A program made the translations under genes and the position numbers. Below the pieces are notes generated by a model that made no database searches, was not told where the DNA came from, and was given only the letters and a program-made list of their open reading frames with translations. Below are positions 9,799 to 20,400 of a stretch of 64,000 nucleotides of DNA, piece by piece (position 1 is the first letter of the stretch; the number at the start of each line of letters is the position of its first letter). Source of the DNA: Flavobacteriaceae bacterium MAR_2009_75 (GTDB taxonomy: Bacteria; Bacteroidota; Bacteroidia; Flavobacteriales; Flavobacteriaceae); the NCBI GenBank assembly GCA_002813285.1, contig PHTZ01000001.1:1673501-1737500 (forward strand), in the 5' to 3' direction.

Positions 9799-11301
9799 TT
9801 AATAACCAGGATTTTGTTGGAGGGTTCCGCCACTAATGTCGATTTCTGATTGAGGGATTGGAAATATTTCATTGACACCATCAGTGAAACCAGCCCCTTT
9901 AGAAGTTTGGTATTTTTCGGCATATGCCCTTAGCACTTCCCCTGCCCGTTTCTGCCGCACCAATTCAAAGAACCTTTCGTACTCCTGTCCGAATTCTACC
10001 CTCTGTTCGTGCCAAATAAGCTCTCTAAGTGCCTCTTTATTCGTTTCAGTGATTTCTGGCAATATATCAGGGTCACCAGCCCTAGCTCGCGCCCTAACTT
10101 CTTCAAGTGCCTCTAATGCCATCACCGTATTGCCATTCTCATTGGCCGCTTCTGCATACCATAACAAAACTTTGCCCAATCTCATGTAAATATCGTCTCT
10201 ACCAGGGTTATGGGCACCATTGACATATTCGTCTCGTAAAACATAATATTTTTTGGTTAAGTACCCGGTTGTACTATTTCCTACATCTGCAGTTTCACCA
10301 TCAGGCATAATATCACCGCTCTCATATACAGTATGGCCCAGTCTAGGGTCTTCAGGTTCAAACGTTTCTACAAAATCTTGAGTGGGTAGATCAAAACCCC
10401 ATCCATTTCTTGCCCTGCTTCCATGAACTGTGTAGAGTAAATTTTGTGCGGTAACAGACCCTCCGTCATTAAAAAACTGAACTTGAAAGATATGTTCAGG
10501 ACTATTTTCACCTGCTCTTGTAAACATGCCATAATAATCAGGGTCTAGTTCATATTCCCCTGAATTGATTACTGTTGCAAAATTGGTTTCTGCTTGGGCA
10601 AAATTGTCCATATACAAATATGCCTTTGCCAAATAAGCCAAAGCCGCACCTTTGGTTGCCCTACCCCTATCGGCATCATCATATTCGCTGGCTTCTGGCA
10701 AAACCGCAATCGCAGCTTCTAAATCAGCGATTATCTGTTCATAAACCTGCTGTCTTGGGGTACGGGTCAAATCATACGCCTCGAGATCTGCATCTAGCAC
10801 CAGAGGTACATCTCCGAACGTTTTGACCAAGTTCATATAGTACCATGCCCTTAAAAATCTAGCTTCTGCCAAATATCTACCTTTAAGGCTTTCATCCATC
10901 TCAATTTCAGAAACTTTGTCCAAAATCAAATTTGCCCTGTGAATACCCACATACTGACTGTTCCACGCAGCAGATAGTGCACTGTTATTCGTGGGTATAT
11001 TAAACAATGCTATTTGTTGGGCATATAATTGGTCCGATCCAGACTCCCCGCCCTTTTCAGCGTCATCAGAAGCTACATTGGCCATGACCCAATGTGCATA
11101 TCCAGCACCATAGTTACCACAACACCACATATTTCCATTTAATGGCTCATAGGCAGCAGTCACCGCTTTTTTCGCATCTTCAGCAGTAACATAGGCACTG
11201 AATTCAGAAAGTTGTGCCTGAGGTTCTTTCTCTAATACATCGGAACAACTGAACAATAGTAATCCGAGTATTAAAGTCGTTATAAGTACCTTGATTTTCA
11301 T
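9799..11301 (-). CDS. susD: RagB/SusD family nutrient-uptake outer membrane lipoprotein
   Basis: A 500-residue SusD-like lipoprotein that forms the lid of a SusCD transporter and binds substrate outside the cell. The signal peptide MKIKVLITTLILGLLLFSC has a clear lipobox Cys. The body shows family features: an N-terminal TPR-like segment (AARFLRAWYYMNLVKTFGDVPLV, about 145-170), a C-terminal region ending FPIPQSEID near the end, and a final NPGY. The length is typical. It starts 33 bp after the susC stop, so the two form an operon with susC first. The substrate cannot be read from the sequence; no glycoside hydrolase or sulfatase lies nearby. Confidence 0.92.
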   Translation of the reverse strand: MKIKVLITTLILGLLLFSCSDVLEKEPQAQLSEFSAYVTAEDAKKAVTAAYEPLNGNMWCCGNYGAGYAHWVMANVASDDAEKGGESGSDQLYAQQIALFNIPTNNSALSAAWNSQYVGIHRANLILDKVSEIEMDESLKGRYLAEARFLRAWYYMNLVKTFGDVPLVLDADLEAYDLTRTPRQQVYEQIIADLEAAIAVLPEASEYDDADRGRATKGAALAYLAKAYLYMDNFAQAETNFATVINSGEYELDPDYYGMFTRAGENSPEHIFQVQFFNDGGSVTAQNLLYTVHGSRARNGWGFDLPTQDFVETFEPEDPRLGHTVYESGDIMPDGETADVGNSTTGYLTKKYYVLRDEYVNGAHNPGRDDIYMRLGKVLLWYAEAANENGNTVMALEALEEVRARARAGDPDILPEITETNKEALRELIWHEQRVEFGQEYERFFELVRQKRAGEVLRAYAEKYQTSKGAGFTDGVNEIFPIPQSEIDISGGTLQQNPGY

Positions 11302-11334
11302 ATCCGTATTATTTTATACTACTTTATCAAAAAT

Positions 11335-14300
11335 TTAGAAACCTACTTTTAACCCCAATGTAAATACTCTTGGTACAGGGTAATTGGCCTCGTCAAACCC
11401 CACATATAAAGGGTTGCTGCCATTTGTACCTATCTCTGGATCAAACCCTGGATATTTGGTAAAAGTAAAGGCATTTTGCACAGAGCCATAAATGCTCATG
11501 TTGATGGCATCGTTGAATACATAAGTAGGAATTTTATAGGTAAGCTGAATATTTCTGACCCTTAGATAGCTGCCACTTTCTAAGTAATAATCCGATGACC
11601 TCATATTATTGTTGGGGTCGTTGGTGTTCGGTGCAGGAATAGTGTTACTGGTACCTGGCCCTGTCCAGCGTCCATCATAGACCCTCTGGGTATAGTTGAA
11701 AAAGTTAGACCCCTCAGTTCTGAACCTTAGGCCCATGAAAATATCATTACCATAAACCCCCTGAAATTGAACCCTAGCATCGAAATTCTTATATGAAAAT
11801 GCCGTATTCAGACCATAGGTTAATTTTGGCCAAGGATTGCCAATAATAGTCTGGTCGTTAGAATCTACAACCCCGTCTTCATTGACATCTACAAATCTTA
11901 TATCACCGGGTGATGTACCTGACGTTTGAAATGCATGGTTATCGACTTCTTGCTGAGTTTGAAATATACCATCCGTTTGCCAACCCCATTGAGAAGCTAT
12001 CGGATCGCCTACCCTAGTAACATTGGCATTACCTACGAAAGAGATTTCTTGAAAAATAGAAGTGCCATCATTTATTAGGTCAAGCACCTCATTTCTATTT
12101 CGAGACGCATTTCCGACAATACTATATGTAAAGCCTCCTGGCGTAGTATTCTCATAACCGAGCATAACTTCGATTCCTGTATTCAGAACGGAGCCACCGT
12201 TTACGAATGGAAAATTCTGTATACCTGAATATGCCACAAGTGGAATTCTCAAAATTAAGTCTGAGGTTTCTTTTCTATACCAGTCTATATAAGCACTCAC
12301 TTTATTGTTGAAACCTTTAAAATCCAATCCTAAATTGGTTTCTCTTGTAGTTTCCCATTTTAAATCGGGATTGCCTTGACCTGTAGGTGCCTGACCTATC
12401 AGAACTTCTTGTGGCTCTCCAAAGGTATAATTGGTGTTTGGTGTTATAAGACTGGCAAAACCATAATTATTTAAGGCATTTTGGTTTCCTAGTGAGCCCC
12501 ATCCCGCTCTAAGCATTAAATTATCTGCCCAGTCACTATTTTCTAGAAAACGTTCTTCAGATAATTTCCATCCTAAGGAAAAAGATGGAAAATATCCCCA
12601 TTTATTATTTGCCCCAAACCTAGAAGATCCATCGGCCCTAAAATTTCCCGTAGCGAAGTACCTACCGTCATAATCATAGTTGACCCTGCCTAGATACGAG
12701 AATAATCCATTAGAACCCCCATCACCAAAAATTTGCCCGGGTATAGTAGCTAAATTCAAAAACCTTAAATTTTCGTCATCGGCTGAATTCTCAGGTATAC
12801 CACCCCCAGATGCCTGCACAAATTTTCTGGTGGATTCTTGAACTGTGACACCAGCTAAAACATCAAGATTATGATTGCCAAAATCTTTATTATATGTCAA
12901 TGTATTGGCCCAACTATATTCGTTGGTTCGGGTATTGCCCTCTTGTAAGGTTGCGTTCTGATTCTCTTGGCCTACAGCGAGAAAAAATGTCGGAACAAAT
13001 ACGGTATTTTCTACGAAGGTCAAGTTAAAGTTATACTGCGACCTAAAAACTATATCCTTTAAAAAGGTCAATTCTGCGAAAACATTTCCATTGGCCACAT
13101 ATCTTCTAGAATCATTTATGGTTTGAGAAACATATGCCAAAGGGTTTACCGAATTTAATGAGGTTGTGGAGACACCGAAGCTTCCGTCTGGATTTCTCGG
13201 CGCTATTTCCGGATTGGCCGTCAATGTTCTTGCAAGAACGCCAGCAAAATAAAATTCTTCAAGGTTTTCTTTGTTAGAAAAATTAACCGCTAAATTTTGA
13301 CCAAGAGTTATGGCAGGGGAAATTTCATGTGATGAATTCACTCTTAAACTGACTCTTTCGAAATCAGATCGCGGCAAAATACCGTCTTGCGTGGTATAAT
13401 TGCCCGAAAAAAAGAAATTACTTTTTTCACTGCCTCCACTGGCTGAAACCGTTAAGGTGGTCATAGGCGCCACAGAAAACATCTCTCTCTGCCAATCTGT
13501 TCCCTCACCTAATGCAGATGGATCGGGATAAAGCGGTGCGTCGCCCGCATTGACCAGACCTTCATTATATAAGGTAGCAAATTCTGCCGCATTTGTTACG
13601 GGAAGGTGTTTTTGAATAGTTTGCAACCCTTGACTCAAATTAATATTCAATCTAGACTTTCCAGACTTTCCTTTTTTAGTAGTAATCAATACAACGCCAT
13701 TTGCCCCTTGCGCCCCGTAAATTGCTGATGCACTTGCGCTTTTAAGCACTTGAATACTCTCTATTTGGTCAGGGATCAAATCAACGGGATCAACATTCGG
13801 GTTGCCATCTACCACATATAATGGATCTGAATTATTTACCGTTCCCGCTCCTCTCACCCTTATCAACATACCGCCACCGGGTGAACCCGAATTTTGAGAT
13901 ACCTGCACACCAGCTACTAAACCTTGTAGTGCCTGCCCCACCTGTATTATGGGTTGGTCTTCATATTGCTCGGTATCTATAACACCAATGGCCCCAGTGA
14001 TATCACTTCTTTTTTGAGTACCATACCCTACAACCACTACCTCTTCGAGAGAAGATACATCTTCTATCATAACCACATCGATAATTTGCCTACCATCTAC
14101 TTCGACAAGCTTGGTAACCATACCTACGAAAGAAAAGACCAACGTTGAGTTTTCTGGTACAGTTAGGGTATAGTTACCATCAAAATCGGTCACAGTGCCT
14201 ATATTTGATTCTTCAACTACGACTGACACACCTAATAATGGCACTCCGTCGCCATCGGTAACCTTGCCCGAAATAACAACGTCGTCAGCTTGCGCATCAC

Positions 14301-14493
14301 TATTTTTGTTAAATAAAAGAGGCGAAAAAGAGATGAATTGCCCTTTAGTATAATCCTCCACTTCTAACACATCCAAATTAGCTAGAGAGACGGGCTGTTC
14401 TTTACCATAAACCCCTGACGTAAAAATAAAGAAGAAAATCAGTAGATATTCCCCAAGATATTTTAGTTGAGATAATTCTGACCTGTAGTTCAT
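11335..14493 (-). CDS. susC: SusC/RagA family TonB-linked outer membrane transporter
   Basis: A 1052-residue TonB-dependent transporter that pairs with the SusD lipoprotein. An N-terminal hydrophobic signal (about 12-30) is followed by a carboxypeptidase-regulatory-like domain (VSGKVTDGDGVPLLGVSV, about 73-150). Then comes the plug with the SusC signature (EEVVVVGYGTQKRSDITGAI, and a YVVDGNP motif), and a long beta-barrel ending in aromatic residues (LGLKVGF). The length is normal and the frame intact. It opens the minus-strand operon and is preceded by a 1.27-kb gene-free region with repeated motifs that could hold its promoter and operator. Confidence 0.93.
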   Translation of the reverse strand: MNYRSELSQLKYLGEYLLIFFFIFTSGVYGKEQPVSLANLDVLEVEDYTKGQFISFSPLLFNKNSDAQADDVVISGKVTDGDGVPLLGVSVVVEESNIGTVTDFDGNYTLTVPENSTLVFSFVGMVTKLVEVDGRQIIDVVMIEDVSSLEEVVVVGYGTQKRSDITGAIGVIDTEQYEDQPIIQVGQALQGLVAGVQVSQNSGSPGGGMLIRVRGAGTVNNSDPLYVVDGNPNVDPVDLIPDQIESIQVLKSASASAIYGAQGANGVVLITTKKGKSGKSRLNINLSQGLQTIQKHLPVTNAAEFATLYNEGLVNAGDAPLYPDPSALGEGTDWQREMFSVAPMTTLTVSASGGSEKSNFFFSGNYTTQDGILPRSDFERVSLRVNSSHEISPAITLGQNLAVNFSNKENLEEFYFAGVLARTLTANPEIAPRNPDGSFGVSTTSLNSVNPLAYVSQTINDSRRYVANGNVFAELTFLKDIVFRSQYNFNLTFVENTVFVPTFFLAVGQENQNATLQEGNTRTNEYSWANTLTYNKDFGNHNLDVLAGVTVQESTRKFVQASGGGIPENSADDENLRFLNLATIPGQIFGDGGSNGLFSYLGRVNYDYDGRYFATGNFRADGSSRFGANNKWGYFPSFSLGWKLSEERFLENSDWADNLMLRAGWGSLGNQNALNNYGFASLITPNTNYTFGEPQEVLIGQAPTGQGNPDLKWETTRETNLGLDFKGFNNKVSAYIDWYRKETSDLILRIPLVAYSGIQNFPFVNGGSVLNTGIEVMLGYENTTPGGFTYSIVGNASRNRNEVLDLINDGTSIFQEISFVGNANVTRVGDPIASQWGWQTDGIFQTQQEVDNHAFQTSGTSPGDIRFVDVNEDGVVDSNDQTIIGNPWPKLTYGLNTAFSYKNFDARVQFQGVYGNDIFMGLRFRTEGSNFFNYTQRVYDGRWTGPGTSNTIPAPNTNDPNNNMRSSDYYLESGSYLRVRNIQLTYKIPTYVFNDAINMSIYGSVQNAFTFTKYPGFDPEIGTNGSNPLYVGFDEANYPVPRVFTLGLKVGF

Positions 14494-15767
14494 ATTCCCA
14501 TAATTTTCAAAGGTTGTCTGGTGATTTTAACTATTGCTTATACCGGGGGAGAATTTATGTCAAAGCCGTTAGTGCTACTTTTTAATTTTTGCCTAGTGTG
14601 AGATAATCGACTTCCTCTTTTGTACTACTGATAATGTCAGGTCAATATTATTTATGTCTTAACCATGTTCACATCAAGCACTTTGTAAGCTCTAAACTGA
14701 CATATTTCGCAAATAAAGGTATACTAATATTCGAAATAAACAAAAATATTCGAAATAAATAAAAAATTTATATTTTCATAATTGACATAAAACATAGTAA
14801 AAGCAAATATTCGAATAGTATTTTTATATGCAGCACCTCTTAATTTACCTATTGCACCTACAAAGCATATCGTCGAAATGCAAGTAAATAAGATTGCTTT
14901 TACAAGCATTTTTACCTTAATTGCGACCTGAAATTTTTATCATTACAAGCCCATTTGATATTTCATCTTATAGAACCATTCAGTGAAGAGAATTTTTTTA
15001 AAAGTTTTTCAGTTATTTACGTTTTTACAAAAAATTCAAAGTTTCAATTCATTTTAATATTGCTTATTTAAAACCTGACTCCACTTAATCTCGAATGGTC
15101 AGTGGCAATAGAGTAAATGAAGAAAAGCCAAATTGAAGTAATACTATATTTCCCTCAGGACTCAATTTTGCCAGGTATTTCCATAAAATGACCAGAAGTG
15201 ATGTCTAGGAACACTACACGTAGTGTAATTCTAATCAGGAATTTGAGGTAGAGGAATTTTAAAACAAATGTATAATCAAAAATCAGTTACATGACCCTTT
15301 TCTAATTGTCCACTTTTTCATTGCAGATCTAGTATTCCTGATAACATTAGCTCTATCACTTTGATACTTTAGAGGAGAGCAACAATCAAACAAAATACAA
15401 ACTTGTGTATACTTAAATTCAGATGGAGAAAGTAAATTTCAATCAATTATATAAATGTTTGCTCTTCTTAGGAAAAGGCATTTTCATTGGTCTTAATCAA
15501 TACGTTTAAAAATTACGAAACCCTGCTTTTTCAATTTAGATTTTCTAAGGAAAAATAAAAAGCCTTTGAATGTTCAAACTAATTTCAGACAACTCAAAAG
15601 TAAAATCATGTACATCTTGCTTTGAATTACGACACCGAATTTTATTTCTTAAAGTCTTAATTCTATTACTATTGCCAGAATATCACATTTTAGCATTCTT
15701 ATACAAAATTGTTTTGCATAAGAACTATGGTTATTTACCTAGCCATTATGCACTAACTAAGTAATAT
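14494..15767. other. Long gene-free region upstream of susC
   Basis: 1.27 kb without a convincing gene. The only frames are short and low-complexity (for example 14724-14909 minus and 15570-15764 plus) and lack family features. The region holds the TATTCGAA-type repeats listed separately. It lies between the susC start and the cusB stop, so it must contain the susC promoter. I could not place a clear TTG-N19-TAnnTTTG promoter. Confidence 0.4.
14726..14818. repeat. AATATTCGAAATAAA direct repeats, possible operator
   Basis: The 15-bp word AATATTCGAAATAAA occurs at 14726-14740 and again at 14745-14759 (19-bp period). A third related copy (AAATATTCGAATAG) lies at 14805-14818. The core TATTCGAATA is palindromic. 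They lie 230-325 bp upstream of susC. A regulator binding site is a reasonable inference but unproven. Confidence 0.4.
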
Positions 15768-17471
15768 TTATTTTATCGTTCGTATAACATTACCACATGT
15801 TAACATCTTACTACCAAAGTAAGGGTTACGAATCTTGTTTTCAAAACTTAACCAATTTGCACCCTGATTATTATCTGCCATTGGACAAAATTGAACGTAG
15901 ATTGGTTTTTCTAGCTGGTCTAGTTGAGAGGTAATGGCTATCATACTATTGGACAATGCCTTAAAATGCCTTCGCTTTGTTTCAACGTCATCTGAATTTG
16001 CAATTAACAGGGCAGTGTGCTTGACATCGTTCATATTATCTCGATCTTCTTCGTTTAAGGTTGATATTTGAAAGTCACTAAACTGACTATACAATACCTT
16101 AGCGCTTTCTGTTGACTTATTTACATCTGTATCAACCAACGCATTTTTAAGATTGATATAGGCACTAATTATATTATCAAATTTCTTATTGAAATCTTTA
16201 TTTAACTTTAGCTGAATTCCATCATTGATTGCCCCCTTCTCTTGATTATGATAATCAATTCGTGACATCATTGACTTCTTTCCATTTAACTGCGCAGCGG
16301 CATCTACCGTGAAGGTGCCATTCACAACCACTTCTTCCCCTGAAGATAATCCATCTAAAATAACATATGAATTACCTACCTCATCACCAAGAGTTACCTC
16401 GACCATCTCAAAAACAGGTCTATTTTCATCAGGCTTAATGTAAACAAGTGAACGCTTTCCCGTCCACAAAACAGCTGATTTAGGCACGGTCAGAACCTGG
16501 TTAACTCCATCAATCGATACCGTACCCTCAACGAACATTCCAGGTTTAAGGATCTTGTCGGTATTTTTCAGGGTCACCCTTACTGAAACGGTTCGCTTTT
16601 CAAGATTTAAAATGGGTTCAATAAATGAAATCTTTGCTTCTATCTTTTCACCTTCGAATGATTTAGATGTAATTACAATATCTTGACCTTTGCTCAAAAG
16701 TGGCAGTTGGTTTTCATAGGCATCGAAAACAGCCCAAACCGTATATAGGTTTGAAACGTTAAATAAAGGATCACCTTCTTTATAAAACTTACCTTCAGTT
16801 GCCACAATTTCAGTGACCGTACCTGAAACCTCGGCGATTAATGGAAAACTCTCTACTGGCACACCAGTTTTAATTACTTGATCTATTTGGTCATCCGTCA
16901 TTTTCCATAGACCATGGTTTTTGCGTGCGGCCTCCCATAATTTTGGGTGCGTTTGTCGATAGCTTGCGGAAGAAAGCACTCGATCTTGGGCTTCATACAT
17001 ACCTGGAGCATAAATAATTCCTATTTGCTGCCCTTTTTTAACGTACTCACCAACGTAATTTATGGTAAGGCTTTCTATTCGACCGTCGAAAATTGTAGTC
17101 TGGGTGGCGTTCGTAATTTGATTAGTTGCAATTTTTCCGGTCAACGTGAGAGAATTATCAGCTAAACTTCCGACACCTACCTTCATAGTTTCAATATTGG
17201 CCAACGCAAGCGCGTTCTCCGTCATCTGGAATTGTTCAGGTTTGAGAGAGTTGCTTGGTTTATCTATTGCGACCAAGGCCATACCACATACTGGGCATGC
17301 TTCCTTCTCCGCTTTATTTACTTGAGGATGCATTGAACACGTCCATTTCACAACCTTTTCATCACCTAAATCAGTAGGGCGCTCTGTAACTTTTTCCTTT
17401 CCGAAGATAAAATACCCCAAAATCAAGCCAGAAATCAAAACGCCCAAATAGGCAGCATACTTTTTGATCAT
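15768..17471 (-). CDS. cusB: CusB-type RND metal-efflux periplasmic adaptor with heavy-metal-binding and DUF3347 domains
   Basis: The membrane-fusion subunit that links the CusA pump to an outer-membrane channel. It has an N-terminal membrane anchor (about 8-24). A heavy-metal-binding domain follows, with C45-S-M-H48 and C59-P-V-C62-G-M. Next are the hairpin and barrel regions of the adaptor (about 75-395), then a C-terminal DUF3347 region (about 405-565) ending VQFCPMADNNQGANWLS, with further Cys and Met residues that fit Cu(I) handling. DUF3347 probably takes the role of a CusF-like chaperone, which is otherwise missing. The start overlaps the cusA stop by 4 bp, showing translational coupling. 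No cusC outer-membrane gene is seen. Copper or silver is the likely substrate. Confidence 0.88.
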   Translation of the reverse strand: MIKKYAAYLGVLISGLILGYFIFGKEKVTERPTDLGDEKVVKWTCSMHPQVNKAEKEACPVCGMALVAIDKPSNSLKPEQFQMTENALALANIETMKVGVGSLADNSLTLTGKIATNQITNATQTTIFDGRIESLTINYVGEYVKKGQQIGIIYAPGMYEAQDRVLSSASYRQTHPKLWEAARKNHGLWKMTDDQIDQVIKTGVPVESFPLIAEVSGTVTEIVATEGKFYKEGDPLFNVSNLYTVWAVFDAYENQLPLLSKGQDIVITSKSFEGEKIEAKISFIEPILNLEKRTVSVRVTLKNTDKILKPGMFVEGTVSIDGVNQVLTVPKSAVLWTGKRSLVYIKPDENRPVFEMVEVTLGDEVGNSYVILDGLSSGEEVVVNGTFTVDAAAQLNGKKSMMSRIDYHNQEKGAINDGIQLKLNKDFNKKFDNIISAYINLKNALVDTDVNKSTESAKVLYSQFSDFQISTLNEEDRDNMNDVKHTALLIANSDDVETKRRHFKALSNSMIAITSQLDQLEKPIYVQFCPMADNNQGANWLSFENKIRNPYFGSKMLTCGNVIRTIK

Positions 17472-20400
17472 ACTGTTACAACTTTATTTTGTTCAGAATT
17501 TAACACCTTCTCCATTCTCCAACTATATAAAACTGGTACAATGAATAATGTGATTAAGGCCACCAACATTCCTCCAAAACATGGAATCGCCATCGGTATC
17601 ATAACATCACTACCGCGCCCAGTTGATGTTAAAATTGGCAACAATGCCAATAAGGTAGTCGCCGTTGTCATTAAACAAGGTCGTATTCGCATTTGCCCTG
17701 CTTCCAATACTGTGGCGCGTATAGATTTAATATCAGAAGGTCTATTTTTTTTGAATGTCTGTTTCAAATAGGTCGCCATAACAACACCATCATCCGTAGC
17801 GATACCGAATAAAGCAATAAAGCCCACCCAGACTGCAACGCTCAAATTAACAGGGTGTACATTAAATAAATCTCGAAAGTTTGTACCTGACAATTCGAAG
17901 TTTAAGAACCACGATTGACCATAGAGCCACAACATGATAAACCCCCCAGCAAAGGCTACGCCAACACCTGTAAATACCATTAATGAAGTTAAGGCAGAAC
18001 GAAATTGCAAATACAAAATCAAGAATATGGCCAGTAACACCAAAGGTACTACAAACCTCAACGTTTTTTCAGCATGTAGCTGATTTTCATAGGTTCCGGT
18101 AAATTGATAGCTAGTGTTTTCGGGAATCAACAATGTCCCATTTTTAATTTTTTCTTCAATACTAATTTTTGCATTTTCAATAACTTTATTTTCTGAAAAA
18201 TCATTAAGCTTGTCAAAGAGCACATAGCCTACCAAAAAACCATCTTCACTTTTAATATTCTGCGGACCCTGCTCATAAGCTATTGTTACAAAATCAGATA
18301 TCGGCACCGAAGTATTATTCTGTACATCAACATAAATATTTTCTAAATCTTCGGGAGACCCCCTCATCTCTCTAGGGTACCGAACCCGAATACCATAGCG
18401 TTCGCGGCCTTCTATAGTTTGCGCCAATACTTTGCCACCGATGGCTATTTCAATCGTTTCTTGAACATCTAAGACCGATATACCGTAGCGAGCTATTTTA
18501 CTACGGTCGATGTCTAATAAAATATAAGGCTTACCTACAATTCTATCGGCATAAACCGCTTCTGCTTTTACTCCTTCAGTTTCCTTTAGAATAAGTTCTA
18601 ACTCTAACGCGAATGTTTCTATATTTTTTAGGTTTTTACCCTTCACTTTTATACCTATAGGTGCGCGCATACCCGTTTGAAGCATTACCTGTCTTGTTTC
18701 TATAGGCTGCAATCTAGGTGCAGAAGTGACTCCGGGTAAACTTGTGGCTGAAATAACCGCATTCCATATATCTTCCTTATTTCGTATTTCAGGCCTCCAG
18801 TTTCTATAATATTCGCCCGCAGAGTGTTTGATAAGCATCTCTTTTGAGGCGCCACTACCAGCATCTACAAACGTACCTGATGCTGTTTCAAAGAAACCTT
18901 TGTCATTAGTTTTGAAACTCATCGGACTCCCCTCATCATCAAGTATAAATTCAGGTTTGTAAAAAATCATGTTCTCATACATTGATAAAGGTGCCGGGTC
19001 TAATGCCGATTCGGACCTACCCGCTTTCCCTATTACGGTCTCGATTTCAGGCAAATTGGCAACCGCCATATCTAGCTGTTTCAAAACACGTTGATTCTCG
19101 GCTATACCAGCATGTGGCATCGAAGTAGGCATTAGAAGAAAAGAACCCTCATCTAACGACGGCATAAATTCTTTTCCCGATGAAATTAAAATTAATATAC
19201 CCAGAACCAGTAGTGCCAAGGGCATACATAAAAACTTTAATTTGTTAGCTAATGCCCAAGCCAAAATTCTCTCATATTTTTTTCTATAAATATGTACTAT
19301 TGCGAATATCGTGGCACAGGAAAAGACAACGAACAGTAAATTAAAAAACAAATTATTAATAAAACCCAAAGGCCGCCAATAATAAGTTAACAAGAACACT
19401 AAAGAAGCTACGCTCCAGAGACGTAAATACTCATCTTTTTTTACAGTAGATAACCTACTAAGCTTCTCGAATAGATTAATGACTCCAAAGCCTAAAATAA
19501 CCCACCCCACTATACACCCCAAGCTAATCACAATTATTCCTGACAATAATAGAATTAAACCCATCACAAGAGTAAGATTCTTTTTAAATGTTACTTTTTT
19601 TAACCCATAAGCTGCTAGTGGCGGAATCAGAAACAAGGCAATAATCATCGAGGCTGTTAGTGCGGCCGTTTTGGTAAAAGCTAACGGAGAAAACAATTTA
19701 CCCTCGGCTCCACTTAAAGTAAATACAGGAATAAAGCTGATAATGGTGGTAAGGCCTGCTGTTAAGATTGCACCGGAAACTTCTTTGGTCGCCTCGAAAA
19801 CTATAGCGTCAATATTACCCTGACTATTTCTTAATTCTAAATGGCGGGCAATATTTTCAGATAAAATAATACCCATATCGACCATTGTTCCTATCGCTAT
19901 GGCAATACCTGATAAGGCAACAATATTGGCATCGACATTGAACAACTTCATTGCGATAAAAACTATAAGTACCGCAACAGGCATTAAACCCGCAATCAGG
20001 GCAGAAATACGTAAATTAAATAATAATACGATTACGACCAGAACAGTAATCAACAGTTCATAGGTTAGAGCATTACCAAGCGTACCCAAAGTTTCTTTTA
20101 CAAGTTCTGTTCGGTCGTAAAAAGGAATAATCGTCAGTTGAGACTTTTTACCATTTTTAAGAGTTTTATTTGGGAGGGTATTCGCTATCTCAGCTATTTT
20201 CCGCTTTACGTTCGTTATGGTTTTCATGGGGTTTGCACCATAACGTGATACTACCACACCACCGACCACCTCAGCACCTTCTTTATCAAGTATTCCTCTG
20301 CGTTCGGCGGGGCCCATAGTAACATTTGCCACATCTTTAATACGGATCGGTGTGAACTTCTCCGTTCTCACCTCGGCATTTTCTATATCTGAAATGTTTT

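Noticed and set aside
14724-14909. 61-codon minus-strand frame with a hydrophobic start
   Set aside because: Its 3' part is made of the TATTCGAA repeats and low-complexity AT sequence.
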